From Anaerolineae bacterium (lineage in GTDB: Bacteria > Chloroflexota > Anaerolineae > Anaerolineales > E44-bin32): DNA of 6,940 bases. Both the position numbers and the translations under genes were made by a program. This document shows positions 1 through 5,969 of the stretch, piece after piece (the first letter of the stretch is position 1; every line of letters starts with the position of its first letter). The notes under the pieces are model-generated. The model did no database searches and had not been told where the DNA came from. It saw only the letters and a list, made by a program, of their open reading frames with translations. Location of the stretch: contig DAOVIK010000078.1 in assembly GCA_030673735.1 (NCBI GenBank), positions 1 through 6,940 on the forward strand. Direction: 5' to 3'.

Positions 1-426
1 ATAGTAGCTCAATGCTGCATTCCAGGCATACCCCAGCACGAAGAATACGGCGCCAAGCAATAGTGCGGGAAAGATGGTGGCGCGGCTGCACTGCAGCAGC
101 TTGACCACAAAGATGGTCCGCTGCCGTACAGGAGCCACCAGGAGCAATTCCAGGTCCGAGACCAGGTAGAGCTGGTTCATGACATCGCCCACACCTAGCA
201 GAGTGAAGCTCACCATCAGCAGGAGCCCCATGGGGATGAAGCTTGCGATGAAGGTCGCCAGCTGGTCCGGCGTCAGAAGCGCGAGCTGGTCGGCGATTAG
301 ATTGGTCCAAATCCACTGCACGAGGAACGGCACGCCCACGAGCAGCGCAACGACAATTGCACGGTTGGTCTGGCGCACTCGGCGATCAAGCATCCAATAG
401 TGGGGGCGCAGGATCTTCCAGATCAT
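1..426 (-). CDS. ABC-2 type transporter permease, N-terminal part (runs off left edge)
   Basis: The frame begins at an ATG at 426-424 and stays open to base 1, giving 142 codons; the C-terminus lies outside the window. The start is fixed by the upstream ATPase gene, whose TGA stop (425-423) overlaps this ATG in an ATGA junction, so translation of the two is probably coupled. The protein begins MIWKILRPHYWM. It has hydrophobic stretches at about residues 22-40, 58-80 and 115-135 that look like membrane helices, and a conserved-looking cytoplasmic segment (DLELLLVAPV, about 91-100) of the kind seen between early helices of ABC-2 permeases. Its role would be the membrane half of an ATP-driven exporter, probably working as a dimer with two ATPase subunits. 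The substrate cannot be told from sequence. No ordinary ribosome site is needed given the overlap. Confidence 0.85.
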   Translation of the reverse strand, partial: MIWKILRPHYWMLDRRVRQTNRAIVVALLVGVPFLVQWIWTNLIADQLALLTPDQLATFIASFIPMGLLLMVSFTLLGVGDVMNQLYLVSDLELLLVAPVRQRTIFVVKLLQCSRATIFPALLLGAVFFVLGYAWNAALSYY

Positions 427-1199
427 GGGCGCTCCCTTTCATTACCCAGCCAGCTGACCATCTCGGCCTCCGCGCCGCCTGCGGTCAGCGTCAGGAAGAG
501 ATCTTCCAGCGTGGTGTCTTCTGCAGACTGGGCCTGCTGGCGCAGTTCGTCGATGGTTCCCACCGCGATCAAGCGACCCTGCTGCAGGATGCCCACCCGG
601 TCGCAGACGCGCTCCGCGACCTCCAACACATGGGTTGATAAGAAGACCGTGTTCCCCTGTCGGCACGCTTCACGCAGCAAGTCCTTTGCTCGGCGGGCAC
701 CGTATGGATCCAATCCGGCAAGAGGCTCATCCAGCATAAGAAGCGTGGGTTCATGCAACATGGCGCCGCACAGTCCAATCTTGTGCCGCATGCCCCCGGA
801 GTAGCTCTCGATGAGCTGATCGGCCTTGTCCTCGAGATTCATCATGGTCAGCAGCTCTGCCGTGCGGTCCTCTGTCCTCTCCTTGGTGAGTCCGTAAAGC
901 CCACCCAGGAAGCGAAGGAATTCTCGACCAGTCAGCCTGTTGTACAGCAGCGGGGTTTGGGCCAAGTAGCCAACCACGCGTTTCACGGCCAAGGGTTCTG
1001 CCTGCACGTCATGGCCAGCCACCTTCACCGATCCTGCGCTTGGGCGCAGCAGGCCGACGATCATGCGAATGGTGGTCGTCTTTCCGGCACCATTGGGACC
1101 GAGGAATCCAAACAATTCGCCTGGTTCGACTTGGAGAGATAGGTCTTTCACAGCTTCCAGCAAACCAAAGCGGCGTGTGAGGTTCTCGGTTTGGATCAT
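423..1199 (-). CDS. ABC transporter ATP-binding protein
   Basis: This 258-residue protein is the nucleotide-binding subunit of an ABC-2 type exporter. All ABC motifs are visible: Walker A GPNGAGKT (residues 34-41), Q-loop Gln81, signature YSGGM (133-137), Walker B LLMLDE (153-158), D-loop GLD (162-164) and switch His190 in LSTH. Length is at the shorter end of this family, with a C-terminal tail of about 65 residues after the H-loop. The frame is open from an ATG at 1250, but AAGGAG at 1212-1207 lies just before two consecutive ATGs (1202 and 1199). The second has 7-nt spacing and gives the family-like start MIQTENLTRRFG, so I chose it; 1202 is nearly as good. It overlaps the downstream permease by 4 nt, forming a two-gene export operon. 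It diverges from the thioredoxin-fold gene across 123 bp. The exported substrate is unknown; drug, lipid or polysaccharide export are all possible. Confidence 0.95.
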   Translation of the reverse strand: MIQTENLTRRFGLLEAVKDLSLQVEPGELFGFLGPNGAGKTTTIRMIVGLLRPSAGSVKVAGHDVQAEPLAVKRVVGYLAQTPLLYNRLTGREFLRFLGGLYGLTKERTEDRTAELLTMMNLEDKADQLIESYSGGMRHKIGLCGAMLHEPTLLMLDEPLAGLDPYGARRAKDLLREACRQGNTVFLSTHVLEVAERVCDRVGILQQGRLIAVGTIDELRQQAQSAEDTTLEDLFLTLTAGGAEAEMVSWLGNERERP

Positions 1200-1206
1200 C
1201 ATGTCA

Positions 1207-1212
1207 CTCCTT
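1207..1212 (-). promoter_or_regulatory. Ribosome binding site of the ABC ATPase
   Basis: AAGGAG on the minus strand sits 4 nt before one ATG (1202) and 7 nt before the next (1199). It rules out the more upstream ATG at 1250, which would place this site inside the coding region. Confidence 0.7.
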
Positions 1213-1312
1213 AGCGAGGTTGTGCACGCAGGATTGATCCAGCCTGCCATGAGGTATCGAGCGTATCACAGATGGCGTAGCGCGCAACAGATTGTGCTAT
1301 GCTTCTTCCACT

Positions 1313-1316
1313 GGAG
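1313..1316 (+). promoter_or_regulatory. Ribosome binding site of the thioredoxin-fold lipoprotein
   Basis: GGAG followed by AAAGAC and then ATG at 1323 gives 6-nt spacing. It decides the start at 1323 over the in-frame upstream start at 1299, and gives a proper basic n-region (MKIKR) to the signal sequence. Confidence 0.65.
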
Positions 1317-1322
1317 AAAGAC

Positions 1323-2039
1323 ATGAAGATCAAGCGAACCCCTTGGCTTTTCATCACCCTGGCAATCCTGGCCCAGGCGTGCAGCTTGTTGACCTGCCCG
1401 CTTGATCAATACCTGCCTCAGAGCGCGACCGAAACCCCGCGGCCATCGCGCACCCCATGGGATCCTTCTCCCACCCCAACTGCCACGCGTGGCCCTGCCG
1501 CAACGGCAACCACCGCGGGCCCCAGCCCGGGCGTGGGTGATGATCCCTTCCTCGGGCCCGAAGATGCGCCGGTTACCATGGTTGTATTCAGCGATTTCAA
1601 CTGCGGCTTCTGTCGCCGTTTTCATAATGAGACTCTGCCCCTCTTGCTGCAGATGTACCCCAACGAGTTGCGCTACGTGTATCGCGATTTTCCTCTCGTG
1701 GGAGGCGGGGAGGTTGGAGCTTCGGCAGCGCAAGCAGCCAATTGCGCCGGCGAGCAGGATGCCTACTGGGAATACAACGAAGCACTCTATTCTGGAGCCT
1801 ACAGCTTGAATCAGGATGGCTTCACGTTGGCCGCGGAGGCTCTGGGATTGGACTCGGCGGCTCTCCTTCAATGCTGGGACAGCGAGCGCTACGCCGATGA
1901 GATCATCGAAGATTGGAATGACGGATCGAGCATGGGCGTATCCGGCACGCCGACCTTCTTCATCAACGGCATCCCGGTGGTCGGAGCGCAAGAATTGAAT
2001 GTGTTCACGCAGATCATCGACGACCAATTGGGGCGATGA
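1323..2039 (+). CDS. DsbA-family (Thioredoxin_4-like) thiol-disulfide oxidoreductase, membrane-anchored
   Basis: The product is a 238-residue envelope protein. Residues 1-20 form a signal sequence (MKIKRT, then a hydrophobic core) ending in LAQAC. Cys20 could be lipidated, although the lipobox is not canonical (Ala, not Leu, at -3). A Thr/Pro/Ala-rich linker (about 35-72) follows. The catalytic domain starts with GPEDAPVTMVVFSDFNCGFC: the redox motif is CGFC at 94-97, the thioredoxin-fold cis-proline is in GTPTFF (Pro210), and an inserted helical region (about 130-200) carries Cys141 and Cys184, possibly a second disulfide. This layout matches the Thioredoxin_4/DsbA families, which make or rearrange disulfides in exported proteins. 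Whether it oxidises, reduces or isomerises cannot be read from sequence. It is transcribed divergently from the ABC cassette, and no partner such as DsbB/VKOR is in the window. Confidence 0.92.
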   Translation: MKIKRTPWLFITLAILAQACSLLTCPLDQYLPQSATETPRPSRTPWDPSPTPTATRGPAATATTAGPSPGVGDDPFLGPEDAPVTMVVFSDFNCGFCRRFHNETLPLLLQMYPNELRYVYRDFPLVGGGEVGASAAQAANCAGEQDAYWEYNEALYSGAYSLNQDGFTLAAEALGLDSAALLQCWDSERYADEIIEDWNDGSSMGVSGTPTFFINGIPVVGAQELNVFTQIIDDQLGR

Positions 2040-2333
2040 CTGACCGAAAGCGGGCCCGAATCCCGTGAACTAGCCCCTCGAGTGGGCCATCACCTTGGGC
2101 GCCTGATCCGGAAGTGCTGTGGTTGACGTAGATCCCCGGGATTTCCCATCACTGGAGTAGCACCCTGCTTGCCAGTGGATTCTGGGGAGTGGACAGCAAC
2201 CAGCCCTGATCGACGGAGCATCAAACGCTCGGACATGGACGCTCCCGTCTTCGCGGGACGAACGGCCCCGTCTGCGCGGGGCGAACGCCCCTGGGCGGAA
2301 TTCAATAGAATACTTCCGGCAGTCGATAGGGGG
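2040..2333. other. Convergent intergenic region, no gene supported
   Basis: This stretch lies between the stop of the thioredoxin-fold gene and the stop of the oppositely oriented two-domain lipoprotein. Open frames cross it on both strands, but they lack a ribosome site or recognisable protein features, and one on the plus strand simply continues as antisense of the lipoprotein. The notable content is a pair of 23-bp hairpin-forming units at 2244-2289. A weak GCCC/GGGC inverted repeat follows the plus-strand gene, but it has no T-tract. Confidence 0.6.
2244..2289. repeat. Two tandem 23-bp hairpin units
   Basis: Unit 1 (2244-2266) and unit 2 (2267-2289) match at 20 of 23 positions and share CCCGTCT-CGCGGG-CGAACG. 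Each forms a small hairpin: TCCCG/CGGGA around TCTTCG (2243-2258) and GCCCCG/CGGGGC around TCTGCG (2265-2282). The outer pair changes from T-A in the first to C-G in the second, so pairing is kept. Unit 2 can alternatively pair as GGGGCG-AA-CGCCCC (2278-2291). The location between convergent genes suits a bidirectional terminator or a dispersed palindromic repeat, but there is no T-tract. Confidence 0.55.
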
Positions 2334-3440
2334 TTACTCCGGCGCGACGCTTCCCTGGTAGCTGAAACCAAACCAAGCCACCGTCACGGGGTGATAATCA
2401 AATCCCATACTCTCGACACGCATGGTGTGCATGCCCGGTTCGAAACCCGAGATCTCGACGTAGCCCCCATGGCGGCCGTACTCGCTCCAGATCTGCGCCG
2501 TGTTGCCGCGCCAAACTTCAACACCATCGAACAGCACGCGCGCCCAGCCGATCGATGGATCCCCCATGAACTGCACGCCCATGGCCGTGAAGGGCTGATC
2601 GCTTGAAACCTCGATCCAATCTCCTTCCCACCAAAGCACACGATTCAAGCCATAGGAGAGGGAACCCCTATCGAAGGAAATGGCGACGTCCTCCTGAGAA
2701 GCGGCATCTGGGAGATTGGCGGCGAGGATCAAGTCCGGCGGCGTAGCGTAAAAGCGGCTGTTGCCGGGATGCGCCGTTGCCGCCACCTGCAGATCGGTTG
2801 GGATTGCCGGCGGGGGTTCGCCAATCTCGCAGCCGACCGGGCTCTCCTCTTTTGACACATCGGTGCAGGAAGCCCACGGCTGGCTGCTCAGGGTTTCGCC
2901 GCGCAGTTCGATGGAACAGGGATCGTCAATCAGCTCAAGCACCAGGCCGGCGTCCTCAATGCGCCACACGTACTCCCCGACGACCTGCGGGCAGAAGGGA
3001 TCGTTAAAGAGATAGAGGCGATCATCGACGACCGAATAGGAGGCAAGGCTTCTCCATCCGGTCACGTCGTAGAGGATGCGCATGACCCCGCGATCGAATT
3101 GCAGCTTCCAGATGCCTCCGGCGGGCCGATAGTCCGCGCAGCGCCGGCATAGCCACCACTGCGGCTGGGAGGGATCGAGCTTGGCGTAGGTTCCGTCCAG
3201 CGTTGTTTGCACTGGATCGGGCTGCGGCGTGGTGTGGCTCAGGGGAGTCACCTCAAGCAAGGCCTGCCACGCATCACCCATAGCAGGAGAAGCTCCGGGC
3301 TGGCTGATGCATGCCGAGATCAAACCCATGCCGACCAACATGAGCAGTAATGAAATCCGGAAAGAAGGAGCGGACGGTGAACGGCTCCTGGTCCTGCTCC
3401 CACGCTGGCGCGCACGGTTGATCAGGGCTATGGCATTCAA
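2334..3440 (-). CDS. Two-domain lipoprotein, calycin-like N-domain and beta-sandwich C-domain, function unknown
   Basis: The product has 368 residues. A long basic n-region (residues 1-28, Arg-rich) precedes a hydrophobic helix (29-40) and the lipobox ISAC, with Cys44 as the likely lipidated residue. A short Pro/Thr linker (about 65-80) leads to a first domain (about 82-192) rich in beta-strand-like segments: GGIWKLQFDRG, YLFNDPFCPQVVGEYVWRI, LVLELIDDPC. The pattern resembles lipocalin-like calycin barrels. It carries WWLCRRC (Cys98, Cys101) plus Cys150, 175, 192 and 204. The C-terminal part (about 230-368) looks like a ligand-binding beta-sandwich (GWARVLFDGVEVWRG, GYVEISGFEPGMHTMRV). The only standard start codon giving a full signal sequence is TTG at 3440. 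The nearest purine-rich site (GAGGG) is about 13 nt away, so initiation looks weak or coupled to the remnant frame ending at 3463. Domain assignments come from pattern recognition, not a search. Confidence 0.8.
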   Translation of the reverse strand: MNAIALINRARQRGSRTRSRSPSAPSFRISLLLMLVGMGLISACISQPGASPAMGDAWQALLEVTPLSHTTPQPDPVQTTLDGTYAKLDPSQPQWWLCRRCADYRPAGGIWKLQFDRGVMRILYDVTGWRSLASYSVVDDRLYLFNDPFCPQVVGEYVWRIEDAGLVLELIDDPCSIELRGETLSSQPWASCTDVSKEESPVGCEIGEPPPAIPTDLQVAATAHPGNSRFYATPPDLILAANLPDAASQEDVAISFDRGSLSYGLNRVLWWEGDWIEVSSDQPFTAMGVQFMGDPSIGWARVLFDGVEVWRGNTAQIWSEYGRHGGYVEISGFEPGMHTMRVESMGFDYHPVTVAWFGFSYQGSVAPE

Positions 3441-3462
3441 GATTATCGGAAAACCCTCGCGG

Positions 3463-3692
3463 CTACGGATTATTCCGGAGGCTGAAATCGTCGAACATCA
3501 CCTCTGAAGTGACCTCTTGACCAGTCCCCAGATAGAGCGCAAAGTGTCCTTCATACAGCAATTCGGATGATCGTACGATGCTCTCCACTAGATGGCCATT
3601 GATAAAGAATGTGGACATTTGCCCCTCAATCAGCACTCCCATGCGGTTGGCTGCTCCTGGCCCAACGTTGATGAACTCGCTAGCGACCGAGC
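3463..3692 (-). pseudogene. Remnant of a LamG/DUF1080-like (concanavalin A-type) domain
   Basis: One minus-strand frame ending at a TAG (3465-3463) encodes about 75 residues, from SVASEFINVGPGAANRMGVL to VMFDDFSLRNNP. This reads as the C-terminal half of a jelly-roll domain common in exported Chloroflexota proteins: an asparagine before a short strand, a STFFINGHLV turn, and a closing FDDF strand. Upstream of about 3692 the same frame only shadows the exonuclease gene in another register and has no protein-like pattern. It therefore has no start codon, signal peptide or N-terminal half of its own. The sequence is best explained as the tail of a larger gene whose front was deleted and replaced by the 5' part of the exonuclease. 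It may be untranslated. Confidence 0.6.
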
Positions 3693-4118
3693 GGCCCACC
3701 TGCTGCCCGTGAGTCCCATGAAGAAAGCCTTCATGTCCAGGGCGGCATGCCCAAACGGATTGCGGCCCAAGTAGCGATGGAAGTAGCTGTTGACGAACAT
3801 CCAATCGAAGGCGGCGTTGAAGGCCACAAAGACAGGCTTCTTATCCGTATGACCGGCTTCATTCAGCCAAGCTTCAAAGCGCTGCATGGCTTCCTCCGGA
3901 GGCACACCGCTCCCCGCCAGTGCCTCAAGGGAGAACCCTGTCAGGGCCAGCGCTTCCTCGGTGGCATTCATCGTCGTCGGCTTGAGTTCCACGTAGAAGC
4001 TCTGTTCTGGATCAGCAACCAGACAGGCGCCAATGGAGAGCAAGGCGTACTCTCCGGGATATGGCCCAGCGGTTTCGACATCGACGGAGATGAAGCATTC
4101 TTCATGTTCGACGCACAT
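3630..4118 (-). CDS. DnaQ-like 3'-5' exonuclease, C-terminally truncated, probably inactive
   Basis: The 162-residue frame starts at ATG 4118-4116, preceded by TAAGGTG at about 8-nt spacing. It carries the DEDD exonuclease motifs Exo I (SVDVET; Asp13, Glu15) and Exo II (VAFNAAFDWMF; Asn101, Asp105), followed by the LGRNPFG and LDMKAFFMGLTG segments of this family. Such proteins remove nucleotides from 3' ends of DNA or RNA in repair or RNA turnover. Similarity stops at Trp141 (about 3696). Relatives of roughly 180 residues continue into Exo III with a His...Asp catalytic pair (HNALDD-like). Here the last 20 residues (ARSLASSS... to the TGA at 3632-3630) are unrelated and overlap another frame that encodes the lectin-like remnant. 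With Exo III missing, nuclease activity is unlikely. A misassembly in this region would give the same picture. The hairpin at 4261-4287 separates it from the upstream NBR1-Ig gene. Confidence 0.75.
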   Translation of the reverse strand: MCVEHEECFISVDVETAGPYPGEYALLSIGACLVADPEQSFYVELKPTTMNATEEALALTGFSLEALAGSGVPPEEAMQRFEAWLNEAGHTDKKPVFVAFNAAFDWMFVNSYFHRYLGRNPFGHAALDMKAFFMGLTGSRWAARSLASSSTLGQEQPTAWEC

Positions 4119-4260
4119 AACTTATGCACCTTAGAAAACAGAGATCAGCTTGATGCCTATGGTCCATCGCCAAGCATGCTACTATCATGCACCTGCGATA
4201 TATGCCTGCTCGTTTCCCTTTTCGAGGAGGCCAGAATACTTGACGATGATCGCAAGGGCA

Positions 4261-4287
4261 AGCGCCTGGCTTGGAAAGCCAGGCGCT
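4261..4287 (-). terminator. Perfect 12-bp hairpin downstream of NBR1-Ig gene A
   Basis: AGCGCCTGGCTT (4261-4272) pairs perfectly with AAGCCAGGCGCT (4276-4287) around a 3-nt GGA spacer. It begins 42 nt after the stop of the minus-strand gene ending at 4330. There is no U-tract on that strand (TGCCCTTG follows), so classic intrinsic termination is uncertain; transcript-end stabilisation is an alternative. The same hairpin lies at the matching place behind the paralogue. Confidence 0.6.
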
Positions 4288-4329
4288 CTACTCTTAATCT
4301 ACTGTTCGGGGATCCGTCTCACATCCGCA

Positions 4330-5487
4330 TCATCGCACGATCCGCGGGCGGATCCACAGTCCGTTATCCTCTTGGTAGCTCTCTCCAGCCGTCACGATGA
4401 GAAAGAAGGTCACTTCCCTGCCGCTCAAACTGGATAGACTTACATCGACCGTCCTGGCCAAACCCTCATAAGCTTCCAGCCAGCTGGCCAAGGTCCTGAT
4501 CTGGCCGTCTCCAATCCTGTAATCTAGCCTGAACCGCATATAGCAATTCGGACAGCGATCCATACAGGCAATGGATGCTCGGAAGCGATCCCCGCTGGCG
4601 ACGATGAAGCCGGGGAAGGCTCCCGTGATCCAACCCTGGGGCACCTGCTCGGGCGCCACCGCCAGCGAAGGACCCGGTACCGTTATGCCGCCCTCCATGA
4701 CAGGGGTATCTTGGCGACCGACAATTCCCCTGATGTCACCCGCTGCACTGGGGCAGGGCAGCACACCGGCGCCGCTCGACCATTCACCGTCGCAGTAGTG
4801 CGCCGCGAAGTCGTAGAGGATGTCGGTAGGATCCTCGACCTCGATCCTGACCCAGAACGGCTGGTTGACTTCAGCACCCACACCAAAGATTCCGCCGTAG
4901 GCGTTGCGCAGCATCCAGAAGCCGCGATAGTCACCGGGTGCTGCAGGTGCAACCAGCCTCACCGCCACATCGACCGTCTCGCCCGGTCTCACGCTTCTGG
5001 GCAGGGCCACTGCGGAAGCACCAGACATGCGCTCACCGGAGATGAAGACCAGATCGTAGCCCACCGTCCAGGTCCGCGAGCCGACGTTTCGAATGCGCCA
5101 GATTTTGGTGAAGGTTTCGCCGGCGGTGAGGACGGTTCTGTCGGGGATGGTCACGTCATCAACGAAGCGCACCCAGTCGCTCGGCAGCGGTGTTGCGGTT
5201 GCGGTGGGTATGGCCGTAGCCGTGGCAGTCGCCGTAGCGGTGGCGGTTGCCGTCGGCTCCAGCGTGCTGGTGGGCGTGTCAGTGGCCGTAGCCGTCGGTG
5301 CGATGGGCGTGAACTGGGAGGTCATGGCCATCAAAGTGGCGGCGTAGTCGGGCGTTTCGGGAATGATGTCGAGGCCTCGGAAGAGGGATCCGATGACGAA
5401 GCCGACTCCCAAGACGACAACCACCCCTGCCAGGATCAGACCCACTCGCAGGATGAAATGAAGAGCACTTTGATTTTGCGCGTTCAT
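4330..5487 (-). CDS. Membrane-anchored protein with NBR1-type Ig-like domain (paralogue A)
   Basis: The product is a 385-residue exported protein. GGAGG (5497-5493) lies 5 nt before the ATG at 5487. Residues about 12-36 form one uncleaved-looking membrane helix. Residues about 64-102 are a Thr/Ala/Pro linker with a run of TA dipeptides. Residues about 103-217 match the NBR1 (next to BRCA1) Ig-like/FW domain: FVDDVTIPDRTVLTAGETFTK, WRIRNVGSRTW, LPRSVRPGETVDV and GDYRGFWMLRNAYGGIFG. The C-terminal part (about 220-385) is a second beta-rich domain ending GLWIRPRIVR. It contains Cys232, 245, 308, 312 and 315; four of these are conserved in paralogue B and could form disulfides. In eukaryotes this Ig-like fold is a protein-interaction module of an autophagy receptor. 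In bacteria its role is not established, and surface adhesion or cell-wall association are only possibilities. It lies downstream of a small lipoprotein gene, with a 151-bp gap between them. Confidence 0.9.
   Translation of the reverse strand: MNAQNQSALHFILRVGLILAGVVVVLGVGFVIGSLFRGLDIIPETPDYAATLMAMTSQFTPIAPTATATDTPTSTLEPTATATATATATATAIPTATATPLPSDWVRFVDDVTIPDRTVLTAGETFTKIWRIRNVGSRTWTVGYDLVFISGERMSGASAVALPRSVRPGETVDVAVRLVAPAAPGDYRGFWMLRNAYGGIFGVGAEVNQPFWVRIEVEDPTDILYDFAAHYCDGEWSSGAGVLPCPSAAGDIRGIVGRQDTPVMEGGITVPGPSLAVAPEQVPQGWITGAFPGFIVASGDRFRASIACMDRCPNCYMRFRLDYRIGDGQIRTLASWLEAYEGLARTVDVSLSSLSGREVTFFLIVTAGESYQEDNGLWIRPRIVR
5182..5298 (-). repeat. Low-complexity Thr-Ala/Pro linker-coding repeat
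   Basis: The plus strand reads as repeated GCCGTA/GCGGTT-type hexamers; on the minus strand these encode seven consecutive Thr-Ala dipeptides flanked by TPT and PTATATP segments. It is the flexible linker between the membrane helix and the Ig-like domain of paralogue A. Codon choice within the repeat varies, so it is an imperfect microsatellite rather than an exact one. Confidence 0.8.
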
Positions 5488-5638
5488 TAGTACCTCCGCT
5501 TTCAGACGAGGCAGGCAGGGATCTGCAATGCGCTTGCGCGCTTGCCATCTCGTTTGTATTGTGATCCGATCTTAGTCGTGGGACGTTGTCTGGAAGTGAT
5601 AGGAGCGTTGCAGTCTGATCACGCGCTGTGATCGTACT
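5488..5638. other. Upstream region of NBR1-Ig gene A
   Basis: This 151-bp gap between the small lipoprotein stop and the paralogue A start holds the ribosome site GGAGG (5493-5497), a direct 8-bp tandem repeat GCGCTTGC (5530-5545), and a 17-bp palindrome (5617-5633). I could not assign a convincing -35/-10 pair, so whether gene A has its own promoter or depends on the upstream gene is open. Confidence 0.5.
5617..5633. promoter_or_regulatory. 17-bp palindrome (operator-like or small hairpin)
   Basis: GATCAC and GTGATC form a perfect 6-bp inverted repeat around GCGCT. It lies 5 nt beyond the small lipoprotein's stop and about 130 bp before the paralogue A start. The spacing suits either a dimeric repressor site or a weak hairpin at the end of the lipoprotein transcript. 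No T-tract follows on the minus strand. Confidence 0.35.
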
Positions 5639-5941
5639 TCAACAGCCTGCGACGTAGTCTTCGATCGGTATCATCATGAAATGATGGTAGGAAATAGGTT
5701 CCCGATGCGCGCGAAGAAGGGCAGGATTGCCAGTCAGCACATGCAGCGTGCCGGCAAAGGACCGCGCAAGATCCTCTACGAGAATTGTAGCATCTTCGAT
5801 CAGAGAAGCAAGAAGAGCCTCATGCCGCGAGGTTTCTCTTGGAATGCCTTCAAGACCCGAGGCAGCCGGCCTACTTCCGCATCCAGCCAATGTGACAGCA
5901 AGGAAAGCTATCGAGATGATCCTGTCAGTATGTCTTGACAT
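5639..5941 (-). CDS. Small lipoprotein of unknown function
   Basis: The product has 100 residues. It starts MSRHTDR, then has a hydrophobic segment and a good lipobox, LAGC (residues 18-21), predicting cleavage before Cys21 and lipid anchoring on the outer face of the membrane. The mature part of about 80 residues is mostly helix-like (HEALLASLIEDATILVEDLA, about 40-59) and ends in a short HHFMM...YVAGC tail. The second cysteine at the very C-terminus is unusual. The start is well supported by GGGAG (5953-5949) at 7-nt spacing. I recognise no family. The short length and lack of a globular domain leave open that it is a truncated remnant of a longer lipoprotein. It lies between the two NBR1-Ig paralogues on the same strand, with its own putative TATAAA element upstream. 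Confidence 0.7.
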   Translation of the reverse strand: MSRHTDRIISIAFLAVTLAGCGSRPAASGLEGIPRETSRHEALLASLIEDATILVEDLARSFAGTLHVLTGNPALLRAHREPISYHHFMMIPIEDYVAGC

Positions 5942-5969
5942 TCGCCGTCTCCCATCAGGATCCTGCTAT

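Noticed and set aside
1266..2027. 253-residue open frame on the minus strand
   Set aside because: It is antisense to the thioredoxin-fold gene, whose CGFC, cis-Pro and signal sequence are unmistakable. The antisense product is Arg/Gly-rich without motifs.
2071..2087. Intrinsic terminator for the thioredoxin-fold gene
   Set aside because: Only a 4-bp GCCC/GGGC stem with no T-tract; too weak to call.
2244..2289. CRISPR-like repeat
   Set aside because: There are only two units, directly adjacent with no spacers, and no cas gene is present.
2169..2606. 145-residue open frame on the plus strand crossing the intergenic gap
   Set aside because: It crosses the hairpin units and continues antisense into the lipoprotein; no signal, domain or ribosome site was found.
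3630..3720. Programmed -1 frameshift joining the exonuclease to the lectin-like tail
   Set aside because: There is no slippery heptamer near the switch, and the joined product would still lack Exo III and the first half of the jelly-roll. A deletion or assembly join explains it better.
3747..4400. 217-residue open frame on the plus strand
   Set aside because: It runs antisense through the exonuclease, the hairpin and the end of gene A; no coherent protein features or ribosome site.
4711..5490. 259-residue open frame on the plus strand
   Set aside because: It is antisense to NBR1-Ig gene A. Its composition (His/Arg/Gly-rich, repeat-driven) has no domain pattern, while the minus strand shows clear domains, a ribosome site and a membrane helix.
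5935..5940. TTGACA on the plus strand as a -35 box
   Set aside because: No suitable -10 lies 16-18 bp downstream, no plus-strand gene follows, and the bases belong to the start of the minus-strand lipoprotein.
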